This document shows, one piece after another, positions 1 to 8,269 of a stretch of 56,678 nucleotides of DNA. Numbering within the stretch: the stretch's first letter is position 1; every line of letters starts with the position of its first letter. Below the pieces are notes generated by a model, which was not told the origin of the DNA, made no database searches, and was given only the letters and a program-made list of their open reading frames with translations. Made by a program: the position numbers and the translations under genes. This stretch comes from Planctomycetaceae bacterium (lineage in GTDB: Bacteria > Planctomycetota > Planctomycetia > Planctomycetales > Planctomycetaceae): assembly GCA_021732785.1 (NCBI GenBank), contig JAKFUG010000061.1, forward strand, positions 1 to 56,678, in the 5' to 3' direction.

Positions 1-1
1 T

Positions 2-574
2 GGACTGGGCGGCAGCGGAGGTGGTCTCGGCGGAGCCGGGGGTGGCCTTGGCGGACAGAATGGCCAGGGCGGATTGGGGGGCGGTGGCGGCAATGCCCTC
101 GGCCAACAGCAAAACGCGGGCTTCATCGGCCGCAATGGCAGCAACAACCAGTTCATCGGGGCCGCGGCTCAGGGACTGAACGGACAAAACGGTCAAAACG
201 CCAACCAGAATCGTCAGAACAATCGCGGGGCCCGAGCCCAAAATCTGCCGCAATTGACTCAACAGACGGGTGGCCAGGACGCCAATCGCAACGCCGGCGT
301 TCGCCCCCGTCAGAAAGTGGCCTTTGATCACCCCACGCTGCAAATGCCAACCGTGGTTGCCAGCATCGAAGCCCGTTTCAAGAAACTCTCGACCAGACAT
401 CCGTCGTTGAACTCGGTGACGTTAGCCGCGGACGAAGGCGACGTCGTGTTGACGGGACAGGCGGCTTCGCGGGCCGACGCCAGAATGGCGGAATCCATCG
501 TGCGGCTGGAACCCGGTGTCCGCGGCGTCCGCAATGAAATGACGTACCCGGCTCCCACCGACGAAGTCCAATAA
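2..574 (+). CDS. BON-domain protein, 5'-truncated by window edge
   Basis: The frame is open from the first bases, so this is the 3' end of a larger gene; about 190 residues are visible. The visible N-terminal half is extremely rich in Gly, Asn and Gln with degenerate GGLG units and looks disordered. The last ~75 residues, from VVASIEARFKKL, resemble a BON domain: a helix, a strand pair around VTLAADEGDVVLTG, a second helix and the ending GVRGVRNEM. BON modules are small alpha-beta folds of periplasmic and envelope proteins thought to bind membranes or ligands. The true start and any signal peptide lie outside the window; a TTG at 74 is only an internal codon. The BON call is from pattern alone. 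Function beyond envelope association is unknown. Confidence 0.6.
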   Translation, partial: GLGGSGGGLGGAGGGLGGQNGQGGLGGGGGNALGQQQNAGFIGRNGSNNQFIGAAAQGLNGQNGQNANQNRQNNRGARAQNLPQLTQQTGGQDANRNAGVRPRQKVAFDHPTLQMPTVVASIEARFKKLSTRHPSLNSVTLAADEGDVVLTGQAASRADARMAESIVRLEPGVRGVRNEMTYPAPTDEVQ

Positions 575-627
575 CGCCCCGGACGCCCAGCCATTCTGAT
601 GGCGGGGTCTCTTCCGTTTGCTGTGAT

Positions 628-1575
628 TCAACTCACATCAAACAGCACCTTGAGCACCGGTTGCTGTTGCACCAGCGCAAAGCCTTCCGTCGCCCGTTCC
701 AGCGGAAAACGGGCCTGAATCAACGGTCGCACGTTGATCTTCCCACGTGTCAGCGCATCGATGGCCGGTGCAAACGGCCCGCAGCGCGACCCGATGATCT
801 GAAACTCATCGATCACAATTGGAGCCAATGAAAGCGGCGGTGTCCCGGCGACCGTGGTCTTCAAGATCAGGATGCCGCGCGGTTTCAACCAGCGAAACGC
901 GTCCGTAATCCCCGACGGCGATCCCGTGCAGTCGACCACCACATCGGCATCGCGCTGATCGGATCGTGAAGCGCGATGCACGACATCAATGCCGCAATCC
1001 CGCGCGAGCTGCAACTTGGTTTCGTGCTTGCCGACGAGCGTCACCCGGCCGGTTTCCTGCGATAAAACTTGCGCACAGAGTTGGCCGAGTCGACCATCCC
1101 CGACGATCAATACTCGTTTTTCGTGGAGATCGATTTGTTCGAGGACCCGAAATGCCGCCGCGAGCGGTTCCACGAAAACGGCTTCATCATCGCTAACGTG
1201 ATCAGGCACAGGGTGCAGGTTCCGGTCGGGGAGTGATACGTAATCGGCAAACGCTCCATCCCGGCCCAGAATTCCCAGCACGGTGCGATGCGGGCAATGA
1301 TTCGGTGCCCCCTCAAGGCACGTTGGACAGGCGTGGCAACTGCAATTGATCTCGCCAACCACTCGCTGACCGGCGAAGCGACCGGATTCCGCAATGCCGA
1401 CGAACTCATGGCCGAGCACGCCTTCAAATGCCATGTAACCGCGGACGAGTTGAATGTCCGTCTCGCATAACCCGGCCCGCGTGACTCGAATCCGCACTTC
1501 ATCCGCCGGGACGACCGGCGGCGGCGCATCTTCAATAAATCGGAGTTGACCATGTTGCAACCGCATGGCACGCAT
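628..1575 (-). CDS. Zinc-type medium-chain alcohol dehydrogenase
   Basis: A 315-residue medium-chain dehydrogenase/reductase, expected to oxidise an alcohol or polyol with NAD(P). The N-terminal GroES-like part has the catalytic zinc region (GLCETDIQL, then GHEFVG) and a structural-zinc-like cysteine cluster CSCHACPTC followed by CPHR. The Rossmann part begins near VLIVGDGRLGQL and is followed by VVDCTGSP. The family is usually 340-370 residues, so this is a short member. The substrate cannot be read from sequence; a xylulokinase lies 440 bases away on the opposite strand, which is compatible with a polyol but does not prove it. An ATG three codons downstream (1566) is an equally possible start, and neither has a strong Shine-Dalgarno sequence. 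Confidence 0.85.
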   Translation of the reverse strand: MRAMRLQHGQLRFIEDAPPPVVPADEVRIRVTRAGLCETDIQLVRGYMAFEGVLGHEFVGIAESGRFAGQRVVGEINCSCHACPTCLEGAPNHCPHRTVLGILGRDGAFADYVSLPDRNLHPVPDHVSDDEAVFVEPLAAAFRVLEQIDLHEKRVLIVGDGRLGQLCAQVLSQETGRVTLVGKHETKLQLARDCGIDVVHRASRSDQRDADVVVDCTGSPSGITDAFRWLKPRGILILKTTVAGTPPLSLAPIVIDEFQIIGSRCGPFAPAIDALTRGKINVRPLIQARFPLERATEGFALVQQQPVLKVLFDVS

Positions 1576-1607
1576 CGCGTCACTTTCAAATCAAATGCGA
1601 AAGCGGA

Positions 1608-1725
1608 GGAACCACGGACGACACGGAAAAAGAAGCCAGAAAGAAGGGAGTCGCATTGTGGGAGGTCTCCCTACTAAATGACACTCCTTTTCTTCTTCCG
1701 TGTGTTCCGTGTATTTCGTGGTTCC
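1608..1725. repeat. Imperfect inverted repeat of TTCCGTGT-type units in a 437-base gap
   Basis: The gap 1576-2012 holds no convincing gene. The segment 1608-1635 (GGAACCACGG...) is the imperfect inverse of 1692-1725, which reads as near-tandem 9-base units TTCCGTGTG, TTCCGTGTA, TTTCGTGGT. A further degenerate stretch (CTCTGTGTCC, TTCTGTGAAA) follows to about 1765. Similar runs are, as far as I recall, common between genes in planctomycetes. The rest of the gap is presumably the xylulokinase promoter region. Confidence 0.5.
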
Positions 1726-2012
1726 CTCTCTTCGTCTCCCCTCTGTGTCCTTCTGTGAAATCGGTGGATCGCTTTTCTTTCCTCGCCTGTAGGAGAGTTA
1801 CACAAAAATTGCCTGATTTGCCCAGTCAACAGATAGCGGTGCCAAACCATTGAGTATTCCGCGTTGCAGTGCGATTCGTCAATCCGAAATCGCCCGCACG
1901 CTCGCCGATCACCCCTGTCCTCTGATACACTACCGTCCCGCCGGAATTCGTCGGGAGGCTGCCGTTCGGCTCTCATTTCCGCGGCCAATCTGAACTCAAG
2001 GACCTGGGACGC

Positions 2013-3554
2013 ATGGCGGTATTTCTCGGAATTGACGTGGGGACCAGCGGCACCAAGACCCTGGCCATGCGGGAAAACGGCACGCTCCTCGCTTCCGCGA
2101 CCGCCGAATATCCCCTTTCCAGCCCCAAGCCCGGCTGGTCGGAACAGAACCCGGAAGACTGGTGGAAGGCGACCGTCGAAACCGTCAAGAAGGTGATGAA
2201 GGCCGGCAAGATCAAGCCGGAAGACATCGCCGGGATCGGTCTCAGCGGCCAGATGCACGGCAGCGTTTTTCTCGATAAAGCCGGGAATGTGCTCCGCCCG
2301 GCCATCCTCTGGAATGACCAGCGCACTGCCGCGGAATGTGCGGATATCGAAAAGAAAGCGGGCGGTCGCGACAAGCTGATCGGCATGGTGGCAAACCCGG
2401 CGCTGACAGGGTTCACCGCTCCGAAAATTCTCTGGCTCCGCAAAAACGAGCCGAAGTTCTACGACAAAACCACACAGATTCTGCTACCGAAGGACTACGT
2501 CCGTTTCCGTCTGACCGGCGAGTTTGCGACCGAAGTGAGCGACGCTTCGGGGACCTTGCTGCTGGACGTGAAGAACCGCCAGTGGTGCAAGCCGCTGCTC
2601 GACAAGCTCGACATCAGCCCGTCGCTGTTGCCGAAGGTCTATGAATCGGAAGAAGTCAGCGGGAAGCTCAATGCGGCTTCAGCAAAGCTGCTCGATCTGA
2701 AAGCGGGCACGCCGGTCGTCGGTGGCGGTGGCGATCAAGCTGCGGGAGCGGTCGGCAACGGCATCGTCAAACGCGGCGTGATTTCCGCGACAATGGGCAC
2801 CAGCGGCGTCGTCTTTGCTCACAGCGATGAATTGCAAATCGATCCGCAAGGCCGCGTCCATACGTTCTGCCATGCCGTCCGTGACAAGTGGCATGTGATG
2901 GGCGTGGTCCTCTCGGCGGGCGGCAGTTTGCAGTGGTATCGCAACCAACTTGGTCAGAACGAAATCGCCGCGGCGAAGAAGATCAAGACCGACCCGTACA
3001 ATCTGATGACCGAACAGGCGTCCGAAGCGCCACCCGGATGCGAGGGGCTGTTCTTCCTGCCGTATCTCAGCGGTGAACGCACGCCGCATGCGGACCCGAA
3101 TGCCCGTGGTGCATGGATTGGCCTCAGTCTGCGACACGGCAGCGCCCATCTCATCCGCTCGGTCATGGAAGGGGCCAGTTACGCCATGCGCGATTGCCTC
3201 GAAATCGTCAACGACATGAAGATTCCGATTCGTGAGATTCGTCTCTCGGGTGGCGGGGCCCGCAGTGAATTCTGGCGGCAGATGCAGTCCGATTTGTACG
3301 GCCGCCGCGTGGTGACCACGAACGCGGAAGAAGGTCCGGCGTACGGGGCCGCGTTGCTCGCCGCCGCCGGAACCGGGGCGTACAAGGGTGTCGTCGAAGC
3401 CTGCACGGCCACGATCAAAAACGTCACCAGCACCGACCCGCAGGCGGAAGCCAAGCGGATCTACACCAAGTGCTACCCGATGTTCGGCCGGTTGTACAAA
3501 TCGCTGAAGAACGACTTCGCGGAGTTGCAACGGCTGATCGCGGAATGTGAGTAG
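2013..3554 (+). CDS. xylB: Xylulokinase (FGGY family)
   Basis: A 513-residue sugar kinase, close to the usual xylulokinase length, that phosphorylates D-xylulose with ATP to xylulose 5-phosphate for the pentose phosphate pathway. It opens with the FGGY phosphate-binding segment [16 protein letters not shown]. It has the xylulokinase-type substrate motifs [13 protein letters not shown] and WNDQRT. The catalytic base is the Asp in [14 protein letters not shown], and the C-terminal nucleotide site reads [17 protein letters not shown]. An AAGGA at 1998-2002 precedes the ATG by 10 bases. No xylose isomerase or xylose transporter is in the window. A perfect hairpin follows the stop codon. The cytoplasmic kinase assignment is secure; xylulose specificity rests on motif resemblance. 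Confidence 0.93.
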   Translation: MAVFLGIDVGTSGTKTLAMRENGTLLASATAEYPLSSPKPGWSEQNPEDWWKATVETVKKVMKAGKIKPEDIAGIGLSGQMHGSVFLDKAGNVLRPAILWNDQRTAAECADIEKKAGGRDKLIGMVANPALTGFTAPKILWLRKNEPKFYDKTTQILLPKDYVRFRLTGEFATEVSDASGTLLLDVKNRQWCKPLLDKLDISPSLLPKVYESEEVSGKLNAASAKLLDLKAGTPVVGGGGDQAAGAVGNGIVKRGVISATMGTSGVVFAHSDELQIDPQGRVHTFCHAVRDKWHVMGVVLSAGGSLQWYRNQLGQNEIAAAKKIKTDPYNLMTEQASEAPPGCEGLFFLPYLSGERTPHADPNARGAWIGLSLRHGSAHLIRSVMEGASYAMRDCLEIVNDMKIPIREIRLSGGGARSEFWRQMQSDLYGRRVVTTNAEEGPAYGAALLAAAGTGAYKGVVEACTATIKNVTSTDPQAEAKRIYTKCYPMFGRLYKSLKNDFAELQRLIAECE

Positions 3555-3579
3555 GCGCACACTGGGAAGCGCCTATGAC

Positions 3580-3628
3580 GGGGCGCGAAACCGCAAGCGG
3601 GAATCGTCCGCTTGCGGTTTCGCGCCCC
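3580..3628. repeat. Perfect 21-bp hairpin downstream of xylB
   Basis: Arms 3580-3600 and 3608-3628 are perfectly complementary (GGGGCGCGAAACCGCAAGCG begins the left arm) with a 7-base loop. It lies 26 bases after the xylB stop and 46 bases before the next ATG. There is no T-run, so it may be a 3' stabiliser or mobile palindrome rather than a simple terminator. The core GGGGCGCGAAACCGC recurs at 26476 and, inverted with one change, at 51524. Confidence 0.75.
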
Positions 3629-3674
3629 GCGCTGCATGCTCGCCAGTACTCCCATTCTGACGAAGGATCTTCGT

Positions 3675-4631
3675 ATGCCCGCGCTCTACCTCACCGAAGA
3701 AGATGTGCAGTGGCTGCTGGATATGCCGACGGCGATCGATTGCGTCGCCGATGCCTTCCGCGCGCTGGCGCGGGGTGAAGCCGAGAACCAGCCACGACGA
3801 CGGGTCAGCGCGCCGGGTTCCATGTTGCACGTGATGTCCGCGGCAGCAGGGTATCTTGGCTATTTCGGTACGAAGACGTATGCAACGACACATGATCGCG
3901 CCAACTTTCATGTGATGTTGTACGACGCCGCCACCGGCGCACCGGCCGCAATGATCGAAGCCAATCACCTCGGTCAAATCCGCACCGGCGCTGCTTCCGG
4001 TGTGGCAACCCGGGCGATGGCGCGGCCCGATGCCGCGTTCGTCGGCTGCTTCGGCACGGGCTTTCAGGCGAAGTCCCAATTACAGGCCGTGTGTGCCGTA
4101 CGGCGGATCGAAGAGATCGAAGTCTACAGCCGCAACGAAGAACGCCGGAACCGATTTGCCGCCGAGATGACCGAACTCTGCAACGTCCCCGTTCGCGGCG
4201 TGGCGAATCCCGATGAAGTCGCCGCCGAGCAGGACATCGTGATCACAGCGACATCGTCCAAAGTGCCACTCTTTGATGGTCGCGTGCTGGATGAAGGGAC
4301 GCACCTCAACGTCATCGGCAGCAACTATCTGACCCGCGCGGAAGTCGATGTCACCACGCTCCGGCGGGCCGATCATGTTGTCTGCGACAGCCGAGCGGCG
4401 TGCGAAGTCGAAGCGGGTGATTTCGTTCCGGCGCTTGAAGCCAGCGTGCTGGAATGGTCGCGCGTGCGGGAATTGTCGGAAGTGATCACCGATCAGGCCA
4501 CTGGCCGCGCGACCCCGGAAGATATCACGCTGTTCAAGTCGGTGGGTCTGGCCATTGAAGACATCGCCTGTGCCGTGCATGTGCTGCAACGGGCGCGGGC
4601 GGAAAACATCGGCCGGCCGTTGCCATTCTGA
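3675..4631 (+). CDS. Ornithine cyclodeaminase / mu-crystallin family protein
   Basis: A 318-residue NAD(P)-dependent enzyme of the ornithine cyclodeaminase/mu-crystallin family. Members include ornithine cyclodeaminase, archaeal-type alanine dehydrogenase and imine reductases. Characteristic stretches are the substrate region around GYLGYFGTKTYATTH, the signature NHLGQIRTGAASGVATR, the Rossmann turn FVGCFGTGFQAKSQ and IEVYSRNEERRNRF, and IVITATSSKVPLFDG. I chose the ATG at 3675 because AAGGA (3663-3667) sits 7 bases upstream; the open frame reaches back to 3612, but that extension runs through the preceding hairpin. The substrate is not readable; no arginine- or proline-pathway genes adjoin it. 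Family certain, reaction uncertain. Confidence 0.88.
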   Translation: MPALYLTEEDVQWLLDMPTAIDCVADAFRALARGEAENQPRRRVSAPGSMLHVMSAAAGYLGYFGTKTYATTHDRANFHVMLYDAATGAPAAMIEANHLGQIRTGAASGVATRAMARPDAAFVGCFGTGFQAKSQLQAVCAVRRIEEIEVYSRNEERRNRFAAEMTELCNVPVRGVANPDEVAAEQDIVITATSSKVPLFDGRVLDEGTHLNVIGSNYLTRAEVDVTTLRRADHVVCDSRAACEVEAGDFVPALEASVLEWSRVRELSEVITDQATGRATPEDITLFKSVGLAIEDIACAVHVLQRARAENIGRPLPF

Positions 4632-4635
4632 GCAG

Positions 4636-4721
4636 GTAGGGTTTGCCGAGTCTTCGAGGCGAACCTTTCGATTTCCGGCAACCGCAATTGGTTCGCCTCG
4701 AAGACTCGGCAAACCCTACCA
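4636..4721. repeat. Palindromic repeat, GTAGGGTTTGCC family, copy 1
   Basis: Two perfectly complementary 31-base arms, 4636-4666 and 4691-4721, flank a 24-base loop. The left arm begins GGTAGGGTTTGCCGAGTC and ends in GAGGCGAACC. It starts five bases after the stop of the ornithine cyclodeaminase-like gene. A second, slightly diverged copy lies at 7860-7931, so this is a dispersed non-autonomous palindromic element (REP- or MITE-like) rather than a local terminator. Confidence 0.85.
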
Positions 4722-4916
4722 ACTAGCGCCGTGCCGCTCACAGAGAAAGACGGCGGGTTGGTGAAAGTTTTCCGCTTGCCCAAGACGTGATACGTCCACT
4801 GCGGTCACCCATCAAAATCTGCAAAGAATTGAGCCGTTTGATCCGTCGCGAATCCGGCCAGAGGGCACACTTGAGTGTGGCTACCAGCAATCCCCCCTCT
4901 TGCTCGGAGAATCGCC

Positions 4917-5111
4917 ATGTCTCATTCTGCTCCGGATTTGTTGCGTCCCGGCCTGGCACCACCGACCTCGACCTACGGCGCGGGTTATCCGCAACGTTAT
5001 GTCACCCGTCGCTCGCTCGGGCAGCATCAGAACCTCATTCTCACCACTCGGGCTTCGTCGCCCCGACCGATGCATCGGGCCGAACGATGGTGGTCGGCGC
5101 CTCCCTGGTAG
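4917..5111 (+). CDS. Possible small protein, 64 codons, unknown
   Basis: A 64-codon open frame with an ATG at 4917 preceded at 6 bases by GGAGA (4906-4910). The product would begin MSHSAPDLLRPGLAPP and is rich in Pro, Arg, Ser and Trp with no hydrophobic segment. It lies in a gap of about 830 bases between two clear genes. The ribosome binding site is the main argument for it. Codon and amino-acid usage look no better than neighbouring spurious frames, so it may equally be noncoding. No family recognised. Confidence 0.3.
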   Translation: MSHSAPDLLRPGLAPPTSTYGAGYPQRYVTRRSLGQHQNLILTTRASSPRPMHRAERWWSAPPW

Positions 5112-5463
5112 CGTGCTTGCCCCCTGATGTGGCTGCGGTCGCCAGACCGCGGGTGATCCGTCATGCCGGTGCCGTTTCCTGACAAGAACGGCGTCGGCAA
5201 CACACCCGCTCTCTGGCGAGAGCAGCTACGAATGACGGTCGTTCTTTGAGTCCCGCGGAACTTCGGGCTCATCGTGATGGCTTCCCCCGTTGTAGTTGAT
5301 CGGGATGCACGGACCAGCATGCCGTTCAACGACTGGCTACGCGACGTCGAGCGCCCCTTTCGATCGCGCGGCTCCCGATCTTCCCCCGATCCTCACGGCG
5401 ACGTTGTGCACGCGCCGCCGCGAGGGTCATGCGTCTGGCTGCAGTGTTTCCGGCCGCGTCCCC
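5112..5463. other. Intergenic stretch with no assignable gene
   Basis: No convincing frame on either strand; the open frames crossing it are antisense or shifted extensions of neighbours. It contains short self-complementary pieces, for example GCGGTCGCCAGACCGC near 5134-5149 and GAGTCCCG with CGGGCTC around 5249-5271. I recognise no known RNA family. It could hold a structured transcript or simply be the 3' region of the SDR gene. Confidence 0.3.
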
Positions 5464-6240
5464 CTACTCTGCATCCGATTGTCGTTCTCCGGACGGTCCC
5501 AGAAAGCGGCCGCCGTCCACGCGAAAGACTTCTCCCGTGACAAAGTCGGTTCCTTCCAGCAGGTAGAGCACGGCCTGGTTCACATCGTCCGCACTGCCGA
5601 TGCGTTCCAGGGCCGCACTCTGCCGAATTCGCTCCAACTGTTCCTGCGATAGATCGGGCGGTGGTTCGATGGTTCCCGGGGCAATGGCGTTGACCAGAAT
5701 CGTGGGTGCGAGCTCCACCGCGAGGGCCTTCGTCAACGTCACCAGTCCCCCTTTGGCAACGAGATAGGGCAGAAATCCACGGTATGGCCGGTCCACCGAC
5801 CAATCCGTGAAGTGAATGATCTTTCCCTGAATCCCCGCGACGATCGGCTGCCGCTGCATCTGCCGCGCGGCGGCAATCGCCGTCCAATAGGGCGCCGTGA
5901 GGTTCGACGCGATCATCGCGTCGTAATCTCGCGGCGTCAGTTCTTTCCACGGCGTGCGGGTGTAGATGCTCGTCAGGTTGACGAGTACATCCACCGAACC
6001 GAAACTCGCGACGGTTTGATCGATCAATCGTTGAGCCTGATCGGCTTCGCGCAGATCGGCCTGAAACACATCTGCTTGGACACCGGCCTGTCGGCAATCG
6101 ACCGCAGTAGCTTCGACGGCGTCGCGATTGCTGTGATAACTCAGCGCGATGTTCGCACCGCGTGCCGCTAACAGCCGTGCCAATTTGCCGCCGACTCGCC
6201 GCCCGCCGGTGACGAGCACGGTTTTCCCCGCGAGTTGCAT
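5464..6240 (-). CDS. SDR oxidoreductase, pteridine-reductase (PTR1/FolM)-like
   Basis: A 258-residue short-chain dehydrogenase/reductase. It starts with the cofactor loop VLVTGGRRVGGKLARLL, where Arg-Arg after the Gly-Gly is typical of NADPH-dependent pteridine reductases. The catalytic Tyr159 and Lys163 (YLVAK) are present. At 13 residues before the Tyr, where classical SDRs have Ser, there is Asp146 (TDWS); this Asp-Tyr-Lys arrangement is that of PTR1 and FolM, which reduce dihydropterins. The usual NNAG is replaced by VNLTS, and the C-terminal substrate region has APGTIEPP. I chose the ATG at 6240 because the complementary strand carries GGAAG six bases upstream; the longer frame to 6408 lacks such support. 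A role in folate or pterin reduction is inferred. Confidence 0.85.
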   Translation of the reverse strand: MQLAGKTVLVTGGRRVGGKLARLLAARGANIALSYHSNRDAVEATAVDCRQAGVQADVFQADLREADQAQRLIDQTVASFGSVDVLVNLTSIYTRTPWKELTPRDYDAMIASNLTAPYWTAIAAARQMQRQPIVAGIQGKIIHFTDWSVDRPYRGFLPYLVAKGGLVTLTKALAVELAPTILVNAIAPGTIEPPPDLSQEQLERIRQSAALERIGSADDVNQAVLYLLEGTDFVTGEVFRVDGGRFLGPSGERQSDAE

Positions 6241-6432
6241 GATTCGCTTCCGTGTCAAAGGTTCTGGCGAGTTGTCGGCAGTTTTCGCCGCAGACAAAAT
6301 GTTCTCGTGACAATCTTGATGAGTTCTGGCCCGGGTTGCCACAACGGCCGCGATCCCCCCTTGAGCGATCCTCAGTCGAGAAATATAGGGACGCATCCCG
6401 TCCGTCATTCTCGTCGACTGCTGGAGCGTCCC

Positions 6433-7260
6433 ATGTCGCTGGCCCGGATTGCGTTCGTCCTATTCCTGACGACAACCTTGTCGAAGGCCGCGTTTTGTCA
6501 GGAACTCCGCGTCTATACATGCACGGTCGATCTCACCGGTCTGCCTGTCGAACAGCACGCGAAAGCCCCGATTGTGGCCCGCAGCCTGACGTTGTTCCAT
6601 GCGAATAAAGTCTACGACTACATCGACTCCGCGCGGGAACTCACCATCTACGAACCGATTCAAAAGCGGTTTACTCTTCTGCACGAAGCGTCGGGAACAG
6701 TGACGACCATTTCGCTGGATGAAGTCCGGCAGTTCCTCAAGATGGCCGAGAACGACGCCGCCCAACTCATCGCCAGCGGTCAACGCAACGGCACGGGAAC
6801 GACGCTGGATTTCCTGCGATTTCAACTCGATCCGAAGTTCACTGTGCAGTACGAAGAATCGGCTCGGCGCTTGAAACTGGAACATGCTCAAATGCGTTAT
6901 GAAGCGGACTGCGCTTCACCGCCGGAGGGGATGCTCGCCAAAACGTACTTCGACTATGTCGACGCCACGGCGGAATTGAATGCGATTCTCCACCCCCATT
7001 CGCTGATGCCGGCCCCGCGGTTGCAACTCAACGAGGAATTGCGACATCACGATCTGTTGCCGCGCAGTGTCCGGCGTCAGATCAACGGCTCCACGACATC
7101 CGATCTGCGCGCGAATCACAAATGGGTCTGGACGCTCAGCGATTACGATCGCCAGATGATCACCAAGTGGGACCGCCAACTGGGCGAGGCCACGATCCGC
7201 AAAGTCGAGTTTCGCCAGTTTCAACAGGAAACGCTCACGGGCAAGCTGACATCCCGATAA
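6433..7260 (+). CDS. Secreted hypothetical protein
   Basis: A 275-residue protein of unknown function. It begins with a typical signal peptide (MSLARIAFVLFLTTTLSKAAFCQ), with likely cleavage after AFC or CQ, so the mature protein is probably periplasmic. The body is mixed alpha-beta without motifs I know: a beta-like segment (VYTCTVDLTGLP, VARSLTLFHANKVYDYI) then helical, charged segments to the C-terminus. GGAG at 6423-6426 supports the ATG at 6433; upstream codons in frame belong to the divergent SDR promoter region. It shares that 192-base intergenic region with the SDR gene. Planctomycete genomes contain many such lineage-specific secreted proteins; I cannot name a family. Confidence 0.75.
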   Translation: MSLARIAFVLFLTTTLSKAAFCQELRVYTCTVDLTGLPVEQHAKAPIVARSLTLFHANKVYDYIDSARELTIYEPIQKRFTLLHEASGTVTTISLDEVRQFLKMAENDAAQLIASGQRNGTGTTLDFLRFQLDPKFTVQYEESARRLKLEHAQMRYEADCASPPEGMLAKTYFDYVDATAELNAILHPHSLMPAPRLQLNEELRHHDLLPRSVRRQINGSTTSDLRANHKWVWTLSDYDRQMITKWDRQLGEATIRKVEFRQFQQETLTGKLTSR

Positions 7261-7284
7261 TCGCACGACGCGCTTGTGGATTCG

Positions 7285-7836
7285 TTACGGTATCGCGCAC
7301 GTTCCATCGCGGCATTGATTCCAGGGCATGCGGGCCAGAATCATCCCCATGCCACAGGTATCGGTGATTCCTGCGAACACCAGCCCGCAGCCGACGAATG
7401 CGGGCAGTCCCAGCAAATACGGATGGACGAAGGCACCGAGTGCCGTGCCCATGGCCACCATTGCGCCAGCGGCGATGCGAACCTGCCGTTCCAGCGACAT
7501 CGCCTTCTTGCCGCGAACAACGTTCAGCCCGGCCTGTTCACAGGCGAGCGTTCCTCCTGCGACGTTGACGACATTGGCAAACCCGGCGGCTTCAAACTTC
7601 GTGCAGGCCATTTGTCCGCGACTACCGGACTTGCAAATCACGTACAGTGGCTGGCCGCTCTCACTCTTCCGCGCCGCTATCACGGCAGCGGGATCGAGCT
7701 GATCGAGCGGGACATTGCGGGCCTCGGCCAGATGCAGTTCGCGGAACTCAACAGGGGTCCGGACATCGATCAAATCGATCCGTTTCCCCGCTTGGCAAAG
7801 TTCACGCAATTCCTGTGGCGTAATCGTGGCGGTCAT
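7285..7836 (-). CDS. Rhodanese fused to a YgaP-like (DUF2892) membrane segment
   Basis: A 183-residue inner-membrane sulfurtransferase. Residues 1-105 form a rhodanese domain with IDVRTPVEFRELHL and the active-site loop CKSGSR (Cys68), which would carry a persulfide. Residues 115-175 hold a DUF2892-type hydrophobic hairpin ending FAGITDTCGMGMILARMPW, very like the membrane part of E. coli YgaP. The ATG at 7836 starts the domain directly; the open frame upstream to 7959 only reads through the palindromic repeat 7860-7931 and is rejected. The gene lies downstream of an ArsR regulator on the same strand, the arrangement of ygaV-ygaP and bigR operons that respond to reactive sulfur. Activity is expected; the physiological sulfur donor is unknown. 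Confidence 0.9.
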   Translation of the reverse strand: MTATITPQELRELCQAGKRIDLIDVRTPVEFRELHLAEARNVPLDQLDPAAVIAARKSESGQPLYVICKSGSRGQMACTKFEAAGFANVVNVAGGTLACEQAGLNVVRGKKAMSLERQVRIAAGAMVAMGTALGAFVHPYLLGLPAFVGCGLVFAGITDTCGMGMILARMPWNQCRDGTCAIP

Positions 7837-7859
7837 GAGCACTCCTTTGAATATTCGCG

Positions 7860-7931
7860 GGGTTTGCCGAGTCCGCGAGGCGAACATTTTCCAACCGATG
7901 TGGTTCGCCTCGCAGACTCGGCAAACCCTAC
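7860..7931. repeat. Palindromic repeat, GTAGGGTTTGCC family, copy 2, inside an operon
   Basis: Arms 7860-7885 and 7903-7928 are complementary with one mismatch (GGGTTTGCCGAGTCCGCG against GGGTTTGCCGAGTCTGCG). The element nearly fills the 91-base gap between the ArsR gene and the rhodanese gene. Read on the minus strand its outer edge GTAGGG supplies the ArsR stop codon TAG. It is homologous to copy 1 at 4636-4721. Confidence 0.85.
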
Positions 7932-8245
7932 GTTCGCGATGGATCAAACCGGTCTTCAATGCACTTCATGATGGACGCGAGGTGTTTCTCAGCGATTTCG
8001 TAGTAAATGAACCGCCCTTCGCGGACACTGGTGAGAAACTGGCAGCGTTGCATCAACCGCAAGTGTTCCGATGCCATCGGGCTGGGGATTTCACAGGCGT
8101 CGGCTAATTCGCCGACGGAATAGCGCCCGCGGAGCAGCATCTGCACCATCCGCAAACGATGGGGATGCGCCAGCACGCGCAGGCATTCCGCCGCCTGTTC
8201 GAGGGCCGTCAGCGACGTCAGCGGTCGTGGCGGTTTCGTTTTCAT
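7928..8245 (-). CDS. ArsR/SmtB-family transcriptional regulator
   Basis: A 105-residue winged-helix repressor of the ArsR family. The core reads LRVLAHPHRLRMVQMLL, VGELADAC, then the recognition helix SPMASEHLRLMQR and the wing VREGRFIYYEIAE. Such proteins bind operator palindromes and release DNA on binding metal or on cysteine oxidation or persulfidation. Four cysteines are present (in AECL, DACE, QRCQ and MKCI), but the ELCVCD metal motif is absent, so a sulfur or redox signal fits better, in line with the downstream rhodanese. I chose the ATG at 8245 because AGGGA lies 8 bases upstream; the longer frame from 8278 would start inside the operator-like palindrome 8270-8283. Its TAG stop lies in the palindromic repeat. 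Confidence 0.9.
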   Translation of the reverse strand: MKTKPPRPLTSLTALEQAAECLRVLAHPHRLRMVQMLLRGRYSVGELADACEIPSPMASEHLRLMQRCQFLTSVREGRFIYYEIAEKHLASIMKCIEDRFDPSRT

Positions 8246-8269
8246 AATCAGCATCCCTGCACAATAATA

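Noticed and set aside
5393-6520. 375-codon minus-strand frame overlapping the SDR gene
   Set aside because: Shifted-frame shadow of the SDR; Arg/Gly/Ser-rich translation with no motif, while the other frame has a full SDR signature.
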